A stretch of DNA of 64,000 bases. Source: Proteiniphilum propionicum (GTDB lineage Bacteria > Bacteroidota > Bacteroidia > Bacteroidales > Dysgonomonadaceae). Positions 54,496 through 64,000 of the stretch are shown here, piece by piece. The DNA lies in assembly GCF_022267555.1 (NCBI RefSeq), contig NZ_CP073586.1:3266501-3330500 (forward strand), read 5' to 3'. Below the pieces are notes generated by a model that saw nothing but the letters and a program-made list of their open reading frames with translations, was not told where the DNA came from and made no database searches. The number at the start of each line of letters is the position of its first letter. The stretch's first letter is position 1. The position numbers were made by a program, and so were the translations under genes.

Positions 54496-56244
54496 ATGGA
54501 AGAAGAAACATTATTAGCACAAGTCACAAACAAAGCCATATTATGGCTCAAAGGAAACTACGATTCTGAAACGAAGGAAGAGGTCCAGAAGATGCTCGAC
54601 AGCGAAGATAAGTCGAAACTTATTGATGCATTCTACAAAGATCTTGAGTTCGGGACGGGCGGATTGCGAGGCATCATGGGTGCCGGAAGCAACCGGATGA
54701 ATATTTACACGGTTGGCTCGGCAACACAGGGCCTCTCCAACTACCTGAAGAAAGAGTTTTCAGAGCTGGATGAGATAAAGGTGGTGATAGGACATGATTG
54801 TCGCAACAACAGCAGAAAATTTGCTGAAATCTCGGCCGACATCTTCAGTGCAAATGGTATTAAGGTGTTTCTTTTTGAAGATCTGCGTCCAACCCCCGAA
54901 GTATCTTACGCCATCAGAAAGCTTGGCTGCCAGAGCGGAATAATGATCACCGCCTCGCATAACCCGAAAGAGTATAACGGGTACAAGGCATACTGGAATG
55001 ATGGGGCACAGGTGTTGGGGCCTCACGACAAAAATATCATTGCTGAGGTTAACCGCATTAAATGTGTTGACGATATCCTCTTCAAGGGAAACAAAAAACT
55101 GATAGAGATCATTGGAAAAGATATGGACAAAGCGTTCATTGAGGAGGTCAAAAGGCTTGTACTCTCACCTGAGTCAATTAAGCGGCACAATGACATTAAA
55201 ATTGTTTATACACCAATCCACGGCACAGGCATCACCCTGGTACCCGATGCACTAAAAGCCATAGGCTTTACCAATATCATTCATGTACCCGAACAGGATG
55301 TGATCAGCGGTAATTTCCCCACAGTGATATCTCCCAATCCCGAAGAACCCGCTGCATTGGATATGGCTATTAAAAAGGCAGAGGAGACAGGTGCAGAACT
55401 GGTTATGGGGACCGATCCCGATGGTGACCGTTTTGGGACAGCTATTCGCGATGATGAGGGCAATTTCATACTGGTTAACGGTAACCAGACAATGCTACTA
55501 TGCCTTTATTACCTTATGAATAAACGCGGAGAGCTGGGCTTGCTCACAGGAAAAGAGTATGTGGTAAAGACCATTGTTTCCTCAGAGTTGCTGAAGAATA
55601 TCGCTGTTAAAAAAGGTGTTGATATGTATGATTGTTACACCGGTTTCAAATGGATAGCAGATGTTATCCGAAAAAATGAGGGAGTAAAAAACTATATCGG
55701 CGGCGGTGAGGAGAGCTATGGCTTTCTGGCAGGCGACTTCGTGCGCGACAAGGATTCTGTATCGGCATGTGCTCTTTTTGCAGAGATAGCAGCCTGGGCT
55801 AAAGATAATGGGAAAACCATGTACCAGCTGCTCCAGGATATCTATGTAGAGTATGGTTACTCAAAGGAGACAGGTATCTCTCTTGTGCGCAAAGGAAAAG
55901 CAGGTGCGGACGAGATTGAAAATATGATGAAAAACTTCCGTACCAATCCTCTGAAGTCATTGGGTGGTTCACCCGTTGTACTGATTAAAGATTTCGCGAA
56001 GCTGGAAGCAGTGGATTTTGTCAGAAACGAAAATGTTGCCCTTGAGATGCCTACCACCTCAAACGTTATACAATATTTCACCGAAGAGGGCACAAAACTC
56101 TCTATCCGCCCTTCAGGAACAGAACCCAAGATAAAGTTCTACATAGAAGTGAAGGGAAAAGTTAAGTCGCGTGAAGATATTAAACAGGCAGAGTACGCTG
56201 CCAGCGAAAAAATAAATGCAATCAGAGAGGAGCTGGGAATTTAA
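54496..56244 (+). CDS. Phosphoglucomutase/phosphomannomutase
   Basis: 582 residues from the ATG at 54496; a TTG two codons upstream is a poorer choice. Motifs of the alpha-D-phosphohexomutase family: GTGGLRGIMGAGSNRMN (substrate-entry), phosphoserine loop ITASHNPKEYNGYKAYWNDG, metal-binding GTDPDGDRFG, sugar-binding GGGEESYGFLAGD and C-terminal phosphate-binding RPSGTEPKIKFYIE. It interconverts hexose 1- and 6-phosphates, feeding glycogen and sugar-nucleotide synthesis. The preferred sugar cannot be read. Confidence 0.95.
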   Translation: MEEETLLAQVTNKAILWLKGNYDSETKEEVQKMLDSEDKSKLIDAFYKDLEFGTGGLRGIMGAGSNRMNIYTVGSATQGLSNYLKKEFSELDEIKVVIGHDCRNNSRKFAEISADIFSANGIKVFLFEDLRPTPEVSYAIRKLGCQSGIMITASHNPKEYNGYKAYWNDGAQVLGPHDKNIIAEVNRIKCVDDILFKGNKKLIEIIGKDMDKAFIEEVKRLVLSPESIKRHNDIKIVYTPIHGTGITLVPDALKAIGFTNIIHVPEQDVISGNFPTVISPNPEEPAALDMAIKKAEETGAELVMGTDPDGDRFGTAIRDDEGNFILVNGNQTMLLCLYYLMNKRGELGLLTGKEYVVKTIVSSELLKNIAVKKGVDMYDCYTGFKWIADVIRKNEGVKNYIGGGEESYGFLAGDFVRDKDSVSACALFAEIAAWAKDNGKTMYQLLQDIYVEYGYSKETGISLVRKGKAGADEIENMMKNFRTNPLKSLGGSPVVLIKDFAKLEAVDFVRNENVALEMPTTSNVIQYFTEEGTKLSIRPSGTEPKIKFYIEVKGKVKSREDIKQAEYAASEKINAIREELGI

Positions 56245-56552
56245 TGAATGAGCCTGCCACGAAAACCCTGAACATCTAAAACAATCATTCGTAATACACT
56301 GAATATCTACGTGTATGGTAATTCGAATGCAATGGAATAGGCTTTTCGAAAGGGTTCCATGAATCAATATTTCGGTAATTTTTTTAAAATAATTCTTATA
56401 ATTCACTAAATATCAATAGAGTATACCCCCTTTGAGGATTCGACATAACTTATTGACTGCCAGTGTTATAAATGAGGATTTATCGAAACATTAATAAATA
56501 AAAATAATATTAAAATGAGAAATCATAAAAACAAATTTTAAAAACAAACCAG
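56245..56552. other. Gap upstream of mgsA
   Basis: 308 AT-rich bases between the phosphoglucomutase and mgsA. No gene, terminator hairpin or full -7 consensus was seen; the last 60 bases are nearly all A and T, which may help translation start at mgsA. Confidence 0.4.
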
Positions 56553-57011
56553 ATGAATAAAAAACTTACGATAGCTCTTGTTGCGCACGATCACCGCAAA
56601 GCAGACATGGTTGACTGGGTAATTTACAATTCCGACTTTCTGTCGGAGCATCATCTTGTTTGCACAGGCACGACAGGTAAGCTGGTGCGTGAAGCACTCC
56701 ATAACAACGGCGTTTATCCCGATATAACTATCATGAACTCGGGGCCAATGGGAGGTGATGCCGAAATTGCGGCCATGGTTGTCCGCAAGGAGGTTAATCT
56801 AGCAGTCTTTCTTATCGATGATCTCAATCCACAGCCTCACGAGGCGGATATAATGATGTTGTTACGCCAGTGCAGGGTACACAACGTACCTATTGCCTGC
56901 AACCGTTACAGTGCAGACCTTATGATCACCAGTTCTCTATGGGACGACAAAGAATATGTGCCCCTGCCACCACGGTATGAGGAGTTTGACAGGAAAGAGT
57001 TTAACCTGTAA
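56553..57011 (+). CDS. mgsA: Methylglyoxal synthase
   Basis: 152-residue MgsA, which converts dihydroxyacetone phosphate to methylglyoxal plus phosphate. Motifs: ALVAHDHRKADMVDWV (His/Lys at the phosphate site), CTGTTGKLV, NSGPMGGDAEIAAMV (catalytic Asp) and FLIDDLNPQPHEADIMMLLR. The usual length. In this pathway it acts as an overflow valve of glycolysis when phosphate is short; it lies 309 bases after the phosphoglucomutase gene on the same strand. A long perfect hairpin follows. Confidence 0.96.
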   Translation: MNKKLTIALVAHDHRKADMVDWVIYNSDFLSEHHLVCTGTTGKLVREALHNNGVYPDITIMNSGPMGGDAEIAAMVVRKEVNLAVFLIDDLNPQPHEADIMMLLRQCRVHNVPIACNRYSADLMITSSLWDDKEYVPLPPRYEEFDRKEFNL

Positions 57012-57084
57012 CATTAATTTTTCTAATCCGGACATAGGCATACGGTCAGTTCGACATGAAAAAATTTCACCTGCAACCTCATAT

Positions 57085-57136
57085 GAACGAAACAGCCTCT
57101 CATTAGCTAAAAAGCTAATGAGAGGCTGTTTCGTTC
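57085..57136. terminator. 24-bp perfect hairpin between mgsA and the S46 peptidase gene
   Basis: Perfect inverted repeat, arms 57085-57108 and 57113-57136, with an AAAA loop; the left arm begins GAACGAAACAGCC. It lies between the convergent genes. It lacks a clear T run after the stem, so it may be a bidirectional transcript end or an RNase target. Confidence 0.65.
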
Positions 57137-57151
57137 GTTGAAAGACTACTT

Positions 57152-59278
57152 CTATTTAACTATCTTCAACTCTTTTATAATATTTGGCGCTTCCATCACC
57201 CTATCTATTATATACAAAACATAACGAATATCGACACTGATCATGCGCTGCATCGAGGGTTCGAAGAGGATATCACCACTCAGCGACTCCCAGTTACCAT
57301 CGAATGCCAGGCCTATAAGCTCCGCTTTACCATTCAGCACGGGGCTGCCGGAGTTGCCGCCAGTAATATCGTTATCGGACAAAAAATTCACCCTCATGCA
57401 GCCATCTTTATCACCATACATTCCAAAATCCTTTGAGCGGATGGCATCGAGGATATATCTCTGTACATCAAACTCCGGGTCACCCGGTTTCTGTTTCTCC
57501 AATACTCCCTCTGTTGTTGTATAGTAATCGTACCAGACAGCATCACGCGGTTTGTAACCTTTCACCGTTCCGTAGCTCATCCGCTGCGTGAAATTGGCAT
57601 CGGGATAGAAAGTTCTATGGGAATCCATTTCCATCAAGGCTGCCATGAACTCCCTTTCGCCACGAAGTATTTTCTCATAGGCCGGCATCATCTTTCCCGA
57701 CAGTTCATACCCCATATCGGTCGCGGACAGCGCCAGCTCCATAGCCGGATCGTTTGTCAGCTCCTGCATATCGGCAGACTGCAACAGCTGCAGTAACTCT
57801 TCCAGAGAGGTAAACTGTGTATTGCAAAACAGCCAGTCGGCATATTTTTCATAATCGCCTCCGAACTCCTCCCTTATTTTATTGTAAATATCGGGATGAT
57901 ATTGTTCAGGCACACGTTCTGCATAAAGCTTCATTAAAATGGGAAGCACCTTTTTATCCAGTCCGGGATCATAATTTTTATACGACTCTATAAGACGGTC
58001 GTTAATAAACGCCTGCTTGTCCTCTTCGGTTCCACCGGAATCGAACTGAAGGATGGTGTTGGCAAACCTTATCAGCTCTATACCGTTATTGAATGTCTCT
58101 AGAAAGTAGGTAGTATAACGAGCCATTTCATCTGAGCCGGTATAGGCCTCTTTAAGAGTTGTGAGAGTGCTATCGTATTTTGCTTTGTTGTTGGGATTGC
58201 TGTTGATCCATTTAAGCAACCTTGCTTCCAGTAACTCTTTCCGGGGTAATACTTCAAGATTGACAATTGCCTTGTTCATTCCCATTGAGTTTTTCCAGTA
58301 GTTGGAGCTTCCGGCGTACTTATTGGAGTATTTGATGCGGATTGTGTCGTTTTTTTTCATGGCATCCCACCATACATCCTGCTTTGCGCCCCTCACCTCA
58401 ACACGGGGAGTGTTTTCAGACTCCATTGTCTGGTGTATTCCCCAAGACGACAAATATCGTTGCGTACTCCCAGGATATCCTACCGTCATCGAATAATCGC
58501 CCTGCGTAACACCTGCAATCGAAACGGGAACTACATGTTTGGGTTTGTACGGAACGTTGCTTTTACTGTAATTTGCAGGCTTGTTGTTCTTTCCGGCATA
58601 GACACGAAAGACAGAGAAATCACCTGTATGCCTCGGCCACATCCAGTTATCGGTATCACCCCCGAACTTCCCCACCGACGAGGGAGGAGCAACCACCAAT
58701 CGTACATCACGGAAAACATCATAAATAGCCATATAGTACTTGTTGCGGGAGTAAAAAGGGACTACACGAACATGAGTAAACGGATCATCCTCATACTCCC
58801 TGATCAACTCGTTAGAGATGGAGTCAATAGCCAGCTCCCGCTGTATTTCACTGAGCACTAATGGCACATTGGGCACAATACGGCTGGTTACATCTGTCAT
58901 CGACCTGAGGAACGAAACGGTAAGGCCATCTGCATACAATTCATCATCTCTTTTGTTTGCAGCAAAACCGTTCTTCAAATAGTCATGCTCAACATCGCTT
59001 AGTTTTTGTATAGCTCCATATCCACAGTGATGGTTAGTGAAAATCAATCCTTTTTTTGATACCGCAACACCACTGCATCCTCCGCCAAAGATGACAACAG
59101 CATCTTTCAGCGATGGGCTGTTTTCACTATAAAGTTTATCCGCTGGAAATGTAAAGCCCAACTCCTGCATACGTGCAACGCTCTCGCTATTAAGCTCCTT
59201 TAGAAGCCACATGCCCTCATCGGCTCTCGACAAGAATGTTACGAGCAATATAGCAAGAGATAAAAATGGTTTCTTCAT
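57152..59278 (-). CDS. S46 dipeptidyl-peptidase, DPP7-like
   Basis: 708-residue secreted serine peptidase (signal ending LVTFLSRADEG). Catalytic His lies in FTNHHCGYGAIQ (about 83-84), Ser in ITGGNSGSPVLNGKAELIGL (about 643). The S1 pocket segment is FDGNWES, with Gly where DPP11 has Arg, so a DPP7-type preference for hydrophobic P1 residues is likely rather than Asp/Glu. These periplasmic enzymes release dipeptides from oligopeptides and support growth on peptides. Single gene, transcribed toward mgsA. Confidence 0.93.
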   Translation of the reverse strand: MKKPFLSLAILLVTFLSRADEGMWLLKELNSESVARMQELGFTFPADKLYSENSPSLKDAVVIFGGGCSGVAVSKKGLIFTNHHCGYGAIQKLSDVEHDYLKNGFAANKRDDELYADGLTVSFLRSMTDVTSRIVPNVPLVLSEIQRELAIDSISNELIREYEDDPFTHVRVVPFYSRNKYYMAIYDVFRDVRLVVAPPSSVGKFGGDTDNWMWPRHTGDFSVFRVYAGKNNKPANYSKSNVPYKPKHVVPVSIAGVTQGDYSMTVGYPGSTQRYLSSWGIHQTMESENTPRVEVRGAKQDVWWDAMKKNDTIRIKYSNKYAGSSNYWKNSMGMNKAIVNLEVLPRKELLEARLLKWINSNPNNKAKYDSTLTTLKEAYTGSDEMARYTTYFLETFNNGIELIRFANTILQFDSGGTEEDKQAFINDRLIESYKNYDPGLDKKVLPILMKLYAERVPEQYHPDIYNKIREEFGGDYEKYADWLFCNTQFTSLEELLQLLQSADMQELTNDPAMELALSATDMGYELSGKMMPAYEKILRGEREFMAALMEMDSHRTFYPDANFTQRMSYGTVKGYKPRDAVWYDYYTTTEGVLEKQKPGDPEFDVQRYILDAIRSKDFGMYGDKDGCMRVNFLSDNDITGGNSGSPVLNGKAELIGLAFDGNWESLSGDILFEPSMQRMISVDIRYVLYIIDRVMEAPNIIKELKIVK

Positions 59279-59547
59279 AAAGAATAAAGTTTCTATATTG
59301 ATTATTGATTATTGATTCCCAATTTTCTGATATTACATATCATCAAAATTGTTTACAATCTTAAATTTTTCTGATGTATCATCAAAAATTCTGAAATCTG
59401 AGCTCAAAATTCATAGTTGCAATTTCCAAATTACAAAATCCAAATTATGAGTTAATGATTCTATTTTAATGATCACTAAGTTTTTTTCTTCCCAATTAAT
59501 TTTCTTTGAGTGCATCTTTTAGTGGCCCGTACTGAACTTATTGGGTT

Positions 59548-61044
59548 TTATGCCTTAAAATATTTCCCTATAAACGGCCATTCTCTCAAAGGGAATTCCC
59601 TCTTCACAACCACAAATATATACGCCACTATAAAAGCGGTGTTTAACAACAATCTGCTCCACAGATTTGGAACATAGTTATATGTTGACACAATTCCTGC
59701 AAAAAGGATTATTGACAGCAGAAAAAAGAATCCGGCTGATTTTAAATTGTATGGAATAGGATAATTTTTTTGCCCCAGGAAATAAGATATTAGCATCATA
59801 GATAGATTGGCAATGAATGACGCCCAGGCACATGCCATATAACCAAAGTGCGGAATAAACAGCACATTTATTAATATGGTGATAATAAAGCCAAATATTG
59901 AAATATATGCTCCCCATTTTGTCTGATCGGTAAGTTTGTACCAGAGAGAGAGATTGAAATAAATCCCGAAAAACAGCTCACCCATAAGGACAATTGGCAC
60001 CACTTTCAATCCAACGTGATATTTAACGGGTATCAGATATTTGATAATATCAATGTAACCTACGGTCACTAGAAAGATTAACAATCCGAAGATGATGAAA
60101 TATTTAGTAGCATCACTGAACGATTGCCTGTCGCCTGAAGCCTCTTTATTCCGGGCAAAGATAAATGGTTCAAAGGCATAGCGGAATGCCTGGGTAAACA
60201 TCACCATAATAATGGCTATCTTGAAGTTCTGTCCATAGATACCCAACTCCGTATAAGCATTTATCTTATCAGGATAAACCCAGGGAAAGACAATCTTATC
60301 GACTGTCTGATTCAAAATGCCCGCAACACCAAGAATAAGAATGGGGAAAGAATACTGCAACATTTTGCGGAGCAGCTGCATGTCGAAAGTCAATCTGATT
60401 CTCAGCTCCGGCGATACCATCAGAAACTGAATAACAGAAGCAGCAAGATTTGATATAAGTATGTAATCTACACCTTTACTGATATCGAACCAAGAAAATA
60501 TGTCTGGGTAAACGGCTTGAAGCCGTGGACAAGCCAGAAAGAAGAAGAGGTTGAACAGGATGGTGAGTACTACGTTCGCTATCTTGATAGTCGCAAAACG
60601 TATGGGCCGCTTTTTAAACCTGAGATTGGCAAAAGGAATTGAACCAAGTACGTCAAAGCATAGGATTACAACCATGATTAACAGGTAGTGAGGTCTCATT
60701 GCCGTGCCACCCAATGCTAATGCTGCCGGCTTCAGAAATAATAATGCCAGGATAAAGAATATCGATGTTGTTGCAGCGATGCTGATAAATGTGGTTGAAA
60801 AAACCCTTACAGGGTTATCCTCCTTATTGGCAAAACGGAAAAAGCCGGTCTCCATCCCGTATGTAAGAATCACCTGTAGAAGAGCCACCCAGGCATAGAA
60901 ATTGGTGAGCACCCCTATATCGGAGACCCTTGGCAGTGCAAAAGCCCAATAAAGCGATAAAAGCCAGCTAAGGAGTTTTGGCAGGACGCTTCCCAAACCG
61001 TAAAAAAAGGTCTCCTTTGCCAACGTTTTCATTCCATTCGCCAT
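59548..61044 (-). CDS. Wzx-like polysaccharide flippase
   Basis: 498-residue integral membrane protein with about 14 hydrophobic segments, of the MATE-like polysaccharide exporter group: TLAKETFFYGLGSVLPKLL at the start, GVLTNFYAWVALLQVI, FSFPILILGVAGILNQ-like central helices and a C-terminal series of helices. Such proteins move lipid-linked oligosaccharides across the inner membrane. No glycosyltransferase genes are adjacent, so the pathway (O-antigen, capsule or other) is not known. It is divergent from glyS. Confidence 0.85.
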   Translation of the reverse strand: MANGMKTLAKETFFYGLGSVLPKLLSWLLSLYWAFALPRVSDIGVLTNFYAWVALLQVILTYGMETGFFRFANKEDNPVRVFSTTFISIAATTSIFFILALLFLKPAALALGGTAMRPHYLLIMVVILCFDVLGSIPFANLRFKKRPIRFATIKIANVVLTILFNLFFFLACPRLQAVYPDIFSWFDISKGVDYILISNLAASVIQFLMVSPELRIRLTFDMQLLRKMLQYSFPILILGVAGILNQTVDKIVFPWVYPDKINAYTELGIYGQNFKIAIIMVMFTQAFRYAFEPFIFARNKEASGDRQSFSDATKYFIIFGLLIFLVTVGYIDIIKYLIPVKYHVGLKVVPIVLMGELFFGIYFNLSLWYKLTDQTKWGAYISIFGFIITILINVLFIPHFGYMACAWASFIANLSMMLISYFLGQKNYPIPYNLKSAGFFFLLSIILFAGIVSTYNYVPNLWSRLLLNTAFIVAYIFVVVKREFPLREWPFIGKYFKA

Positions 61045-61283
61045 ATTTATCTGAAAATTTTCATCGTTTCAAGTGATACGGTCACAAAAGTACAATTTTT
61101 CGTCAAGCTCTCCCAAAAAGGGGGTCATTATTTATCTTTAAGAATAATGGTAACCAAAAATTCAAAAAAAACCACTTACTTTGCAGGTTGAAACAAATAT
61201 AAAGATAGAAATATGAAATAAAAGCATGTAATCAGCCTGTAACCTGAAGAAAAAGGTACTGGTAAAACATGCACTACAAAATT

Positions 61284-62831
61284 ATGGCACAACAGGACGA
61301 CGTTTTTAAGAAACTGGTATCGCATTGCAAAGAGTACGGGTTTGTATTCCCTTCAAGTGAGATCTATGATGGATTGGCAGCTGTGTATGATTACGGACAG
61401 ATGGGTGTGGAACTAAAGAACAACCTTAAGAAATATTGGTGGGACAGCATGGTGCTACTGCATGAGAATGTGGTAGGAATAGATTCCGCCATCTTCATGC
61501 ACCCTACCATCTGGAAAGCATCGGGACACGTGGAAGCTTTTAACGACCCGCTTATAGATAACAGGGACAGCAAGAAACGGTATCGTGCCGATGTACTGAT
61601 AGAGGAGTATCTGGCAAAGCAGGATGACAAGATAGAGAAAGAGGTAAAAAAGGCTGAAAAACGTTTTGGAGACAGGTTTGATGAAAAAATGTTCCGTGAG
61701 ACCAACCCTCGAGTATTGGAATACTGTGAGAAAAGGGATGAGATTCACAGCCGCTTTGTTAAGGCGCTTAACGATAACAATCTGGAGGAGCTACGCCAGA
61801 TTATAATTGACTGCGAGATTGTTTGTCCAGTTAGCGGAACACGTAACTGGACAGAGGTGCGTCAGTTCAACCTGATGTTTGCCACAGAAATGGGATCTAC
61901 ATCCGACGGTGCCATGAAGGTTTATCTTCGACCCGAGACAGCACAGGGTATCTTTGTCAATTTCTTAAACGTCCAGAAAACAGGACGTATGAAGATACCT
62001 TTCGGCATTGCACAGATAGGGAAAGCATTCCGCAATGAGATCGTTGCCCGTCAGTTCATCTTCCGAATGCGTGAATTTGAACAGATGGAGATGCAGTTTT
62101 TTGTTGCCCCGGGAGAAGAACTGAAATGGTTTGAGCACTGGAAGCAATTCCGTATGAAATGGCACCAGGCTCTGGGTTTTGGGTCCGCAAAATATCGTTT
62201 TCACGACCACGATAAGCTGGCGCACTATGCTAACGCTGCTACAGACATAGAGTTTGAAATGCCGTTTGGATTTAAGGAGGTGGAAGGAATTCACTCCCGT
62301 ACCGATTTCGATCTGAGCCAGCACGAGAAATATTCTGGCAAGAAGATGCAATACTTTGATCCGGAACTGAACAAATCTTATGTACCGTATGTGGTTGAGA
62401 CCTCAATAGGTGTGGACAGGATGTTTCTATCGATACTGGCCGCTACCTACCACGAAGAGAGATTGGAAGACGGAGAGACACGGGTATTGCTGAAGCTGCC
62501 CCCAGCACTTGCACCCGTTAAACTGGCCATCCTCCCGCTTGTTAAAAAAGACGGGTTGCCAGAGAAAGCACGTGAAATTATGGACGAACTTAAATTTTGC
62601 TTTACCTGCCAGTACGACGAGAAAGATAGCATCGGCAAACGATATCGCCGACAAGATGCCATAGGCACACCTTTCTGTGCCACCATAGACCATCAGACGC
62701 TCGAAGACAATACGGTAACAATTCGTTATCGCGACACCATGGAACAAGAAAGGGTATCCATAGATTCACTGCAACACACCATTGCCGACAAGACCGATAT
62801 GAAATATTTACTGAAACAATTATCAGAATAG
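61284..62831 (+). CDS. glyS: Glycyl-tRNA synthetase
   Basis: 515 residues from the ATG at 61284 (MAQQDDVFKKLVSHCKEYGF), preferred to an ATG 15 bases upstream. Class II alpha2-type enzyme: YDYGQMGVELKNNLK and DSAIFMHPTIWKASGH (motif 1 region), YLRPETAQGIFVNFLNV, FRNEIVARQFIFRMREFEQM (motif 2), ETSIGVDRMFLSILAATY (motif 3), then an anticodon-binding domain (APVKLAILPLVKKDG, RYRRQDAIGTPFC). It attaches glycine to tRNA-Gly. This eukaryote/archaea-like single-chain form is normal in Bacteroidetes. An FKBP gene follows after 4 bases. Confidence 0.96.
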   Translation: MAQQDDVFKKLVSHCKEYGFVFPSSEIYDGLAAVYDYGQMGVELKNNLKKYWWDSMVLLHENVVGIDSAIFMHPTIWKASGHVEAFNDPLIDNRDSKKRYRADVLIEEYLAKQDDKIEKEVKKAEKRFGDRFDEKMFRETNPRVLEYCEKRDEIHSRFVKALNDNNLEELRQIIIDCEIVCPVSGTRNWTEVRQFNLMFATEMGSTSDGAMKVYLRPETAQGIFVNFLNVQKTGRMKIPFGIAQIGKAFRNEIVARQFIFRMREFEQMEMQFFVAPGEELKWFEHWKQFRMKWHQALGFGSAKYRFHDHDKLAHYANAATDIEFEMPFGFKEVEGIHSRTDFDLSQHEKYSGKKMQYFDPELNKSYVPYVVETSIGVDRMFLSILAATYHEERLEDGETRVLLKLPPALAPVKLAILPLVKKDGLPEKAREIMDELKFCFTCQYDEKDSIGKRYRRQDAIGTPFCATIDHQTLEDNTVTIRYRDTMEQERVSIDSLQHTIADKTDMKYLLKQLSE

Positions 62832-62835
62832 AATT

Positions 62836-63375
62836 ATGAAGATGTATTCAACCATATTCATCATTTTAAGTGCTGCCATTCTGTTTACATCATGTGATAA
62901 AACAGAGACATTTGATGACAAGTGGAAGCTCGACAACGAAGCACAGTTTGCCCTCATCACTAACGATGCCAGGTATAAAAAGATAAATTCTCAATCAGGA
63001 AAAGGGTTTATCATGCAAAAGGAGATTGAGTCTGGTGACGGCGCAACCCCGTATTTCACCGACAGGGTTGAAGTGCTTTATACCGGATGGTATAAGCGCG
63101 ACTGGTCGAAATCGGACACCTACAAAGATGATAAGGGTAACATCATCTACAATAAAGTAATTTTCGATTCAACTGCAAACAGAAATAATATCCCCAGTAA
63201 ATTCCAGATAAAAGAGCTTGTAGATGGTTTTTCCACTGCACTGCAGCATATGAAGGTGGGTGACAAGTGGGAAATTTGGATCCCATGGTATATGGGATAC
63301 GGAGAAATTTCATCAGGGACTATCCCCGCTTACACCACTCTGGTTTTTGAAATTGAATTGGTCAGCATCCTTTAG
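62836..63375 (+). CDS. FKBP-type peptidyl-prolyl isomerase lipoprotein
   Basis: 179-residue lipoprotein (IFIILSAAILFTSC lipobox). The C-terminal ~110 residues carry an FKBP-like domain: DRVEVLYTGWYKRDW, IFDSTANRNNIPSKFQIKEL, VDGFSTALQHMKVGDKWEIW and IPWYMGYGEISSGTIPAYTT, LVFEIEL. It probably helps folding of outer-membrane or periplasmic proteins. A few consensus catalytic positions differ, so activity is likely but not sure. Probable operon with glyS. Confidence 0.9.
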   Translation: MKMYSTIFIILSAAILFTSCDKTETFDDKWKLDNEAQFALITNDARYKKINSQSGKGFIMQKEIESGDGATPYFTDRVEVLYTGWYKRDWSKSDTYKDDKGNIIYNKVIFDSTANRNNIPSKFQIKELVDGFSTALQHMKVGDKWEIWIPWYMGYGEISSGTIPAYTTLVFEIELVSIL

Positions 63376-63410
63376 AAATCACGTTAATAAACGAACAAAC
63401 ACCTGTTTTT

Positions 63411-64000
63411 TCACAAACTAAGCAAAAACTGTTCAATGGCACCTTTTACCTGAATACGGGCTCCATTGAATTTATTGACCATCACGGTAAAAGCCAACTT
63501 CTTGTTGCCATCGACCAGATATCCTGCGTAACACTGTACTCCGCCAATGCTGCCGCTCTTTGCCGAAACTTTACCACTTAGCCGGGTATTTTGGAGGAAG
63601 TTCTGAAGTGTTCCGTCCTGCCCTGCCTTCGGAAGTGAATCGAAGAAAGGAATTGAATAATTGCTTTTATTATACATATAAACCAGTAGATCATCTAAAA
63701 ACAAGGCGCTCACCGCATCCTGAGGTGCCAGGCCACATCCGTCGTACATTTGCAGCGATGAGACGTCAACCCCTTTTCTCTTCCAGAACTCCTTAACATA
63801 CTCTATACCTGCTTCAAGCGGATCGGCATAGATATCTTTATTGCTGTATCTTCCAATGGTACGGATAAGATGTTCGGTATAGTGATTGTTGCTCTCTACG
63901 TTTATCTCATGTATAATCTCCTTCAATGTGCGGGAAAGCTGTGTAAAGATAACCCTGCCGATATGGTACGGTTGGCTTCTGTCTGATGAGCAGTTCAGTG
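63411..64000 (-). CDS. D-alanyl-D-alanine carboxypeptidase, DacB/PBP4 type (5' partial)
   Basis: C-terminal part of a PBP4-type enzyme; the frame is open past the window edge, reading LNCSSDRSQPYHIGRVIFTQ at the edge, so the catalytic SxxK motif lies outside. Seen here: the SxN motif in NVESNNHYTEHLIRTIG, the conserved MYDGCGLAPQDAVSALFLDD, and the KSG triad in SAKSGSIGGVQCYAGYL. These enzymes trim or cut peptidoglycan peptides in the periplasm. The last frame codons are FLLSL and a TGA at 63411-63413. It is convergent with the FKBP gene. Confidence 0.9.
   Translation of the reverse strand, partial: LNCSSDRSQPYHIGRVIFTQLSRTLKEIIHEINVESNNHYTEHLIRTIGRYSNKDIYADPLEAGIEYVKEFWKRKGVDVSSLQMYDGCGLAPQDAVSALFLDDLLVYMYNKSNYSIPFFDSLPKAGQDGTLQNFLQNTRLSGKVSAKSGSIGGVQCYAGYLVDGNKKLAFTVMVNKFNGARIQVKGAIEQFLLSL

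Noticed and set aside
1-64000. tRNA, rRNA or CRISPR arrays
   Set aside because: Intergenic regions were read for T-loop-like GTTCGA patterns and regularly spaced repeats; none convincing was found.

Overview
The window looks like chromosome of an anaerobic member of the Bacteroidales, probably close to Dysgonomonadaceae/Porphyromonadaceae. Support comes from type V (FimA/Mfa-like) fimbrial genes, an S46 dipeptidyl-peptidase, a Rho factor with a long disordered insert, lipoproteins with late lipobox cysteines, and several promoters with the Bacteroidetes -7 element TAnnTTTG instead of a -10 box. The family placement is inference. No rRNA, tRNA or CRISPR array was found.

Left part (1-21.7 kb): a partial GH20 hexosaminidase; endonuclease IV (nfo); a complete phosphate module on the minus strand (pstS-pstC-pstA-pstB-phoU-response regulator-histidine kinase) led by four TGTTAC-type repeats at exactly 11-bp spacing, a probable Pho box; queC and queF for queuosine precursor synthesis; two GH16-like lipoproteins, one of which has lost its catalytic nucleophile; an aminotransferase with an FtsX/LolE-type permease; sbcDC; and a WYL-domain regulator.

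Accessory island (about 21.75-34.2 kb): this region starts with a decayed IS (IS1182-like transposase, minus strand) fused to an internally deleted arginine decarboxylase (speA) remnant, and ends in a second copy of the same IS end. Between them lie a tyrosine recombinase, a 1.14-kb segment bounded by a perfect 20-bp inverted repeat that carries an AraC-type regulator, a six-gene fimbrial operon (DUF3575, DUF3868/OmpA-like, major fimbrillin, Mfa2/FimB-like protein, two accessory fimbrillins, the last with a large C-terminal domain), and a second short AraC-type protein. The right inverted repeat lies in the 5' leader of the first fimbrial gene. The arrangement is best read as a phase-variation switch in which the regulator gene itself is flipped. 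It is the most interesting system in the window.

A 1.6-kb stretch without a recognised gene follows. Right part (35.8-64 kb): an ECF sigma factor; an etfB-etfA-acyl-CoA dehydrogenase operon; a DUF6340-like lipoprotein; rho; truA, a DnaQ-like exonuclease and dnaN; a cluster ftsB-like / small membrane protein / NtrC-like regulator lacking GAFTGA / hybrid histidine kinase / xerD; a C69 peptidase; phosphoglucomutase; methylglyoxal synthase; a DPP7-type S46 peptidase; a Wzx-like flippase; glyS; an FKBP lipoprotein; and a partial DacB/PBP4-type carboxypeptidase cut by the window edge.
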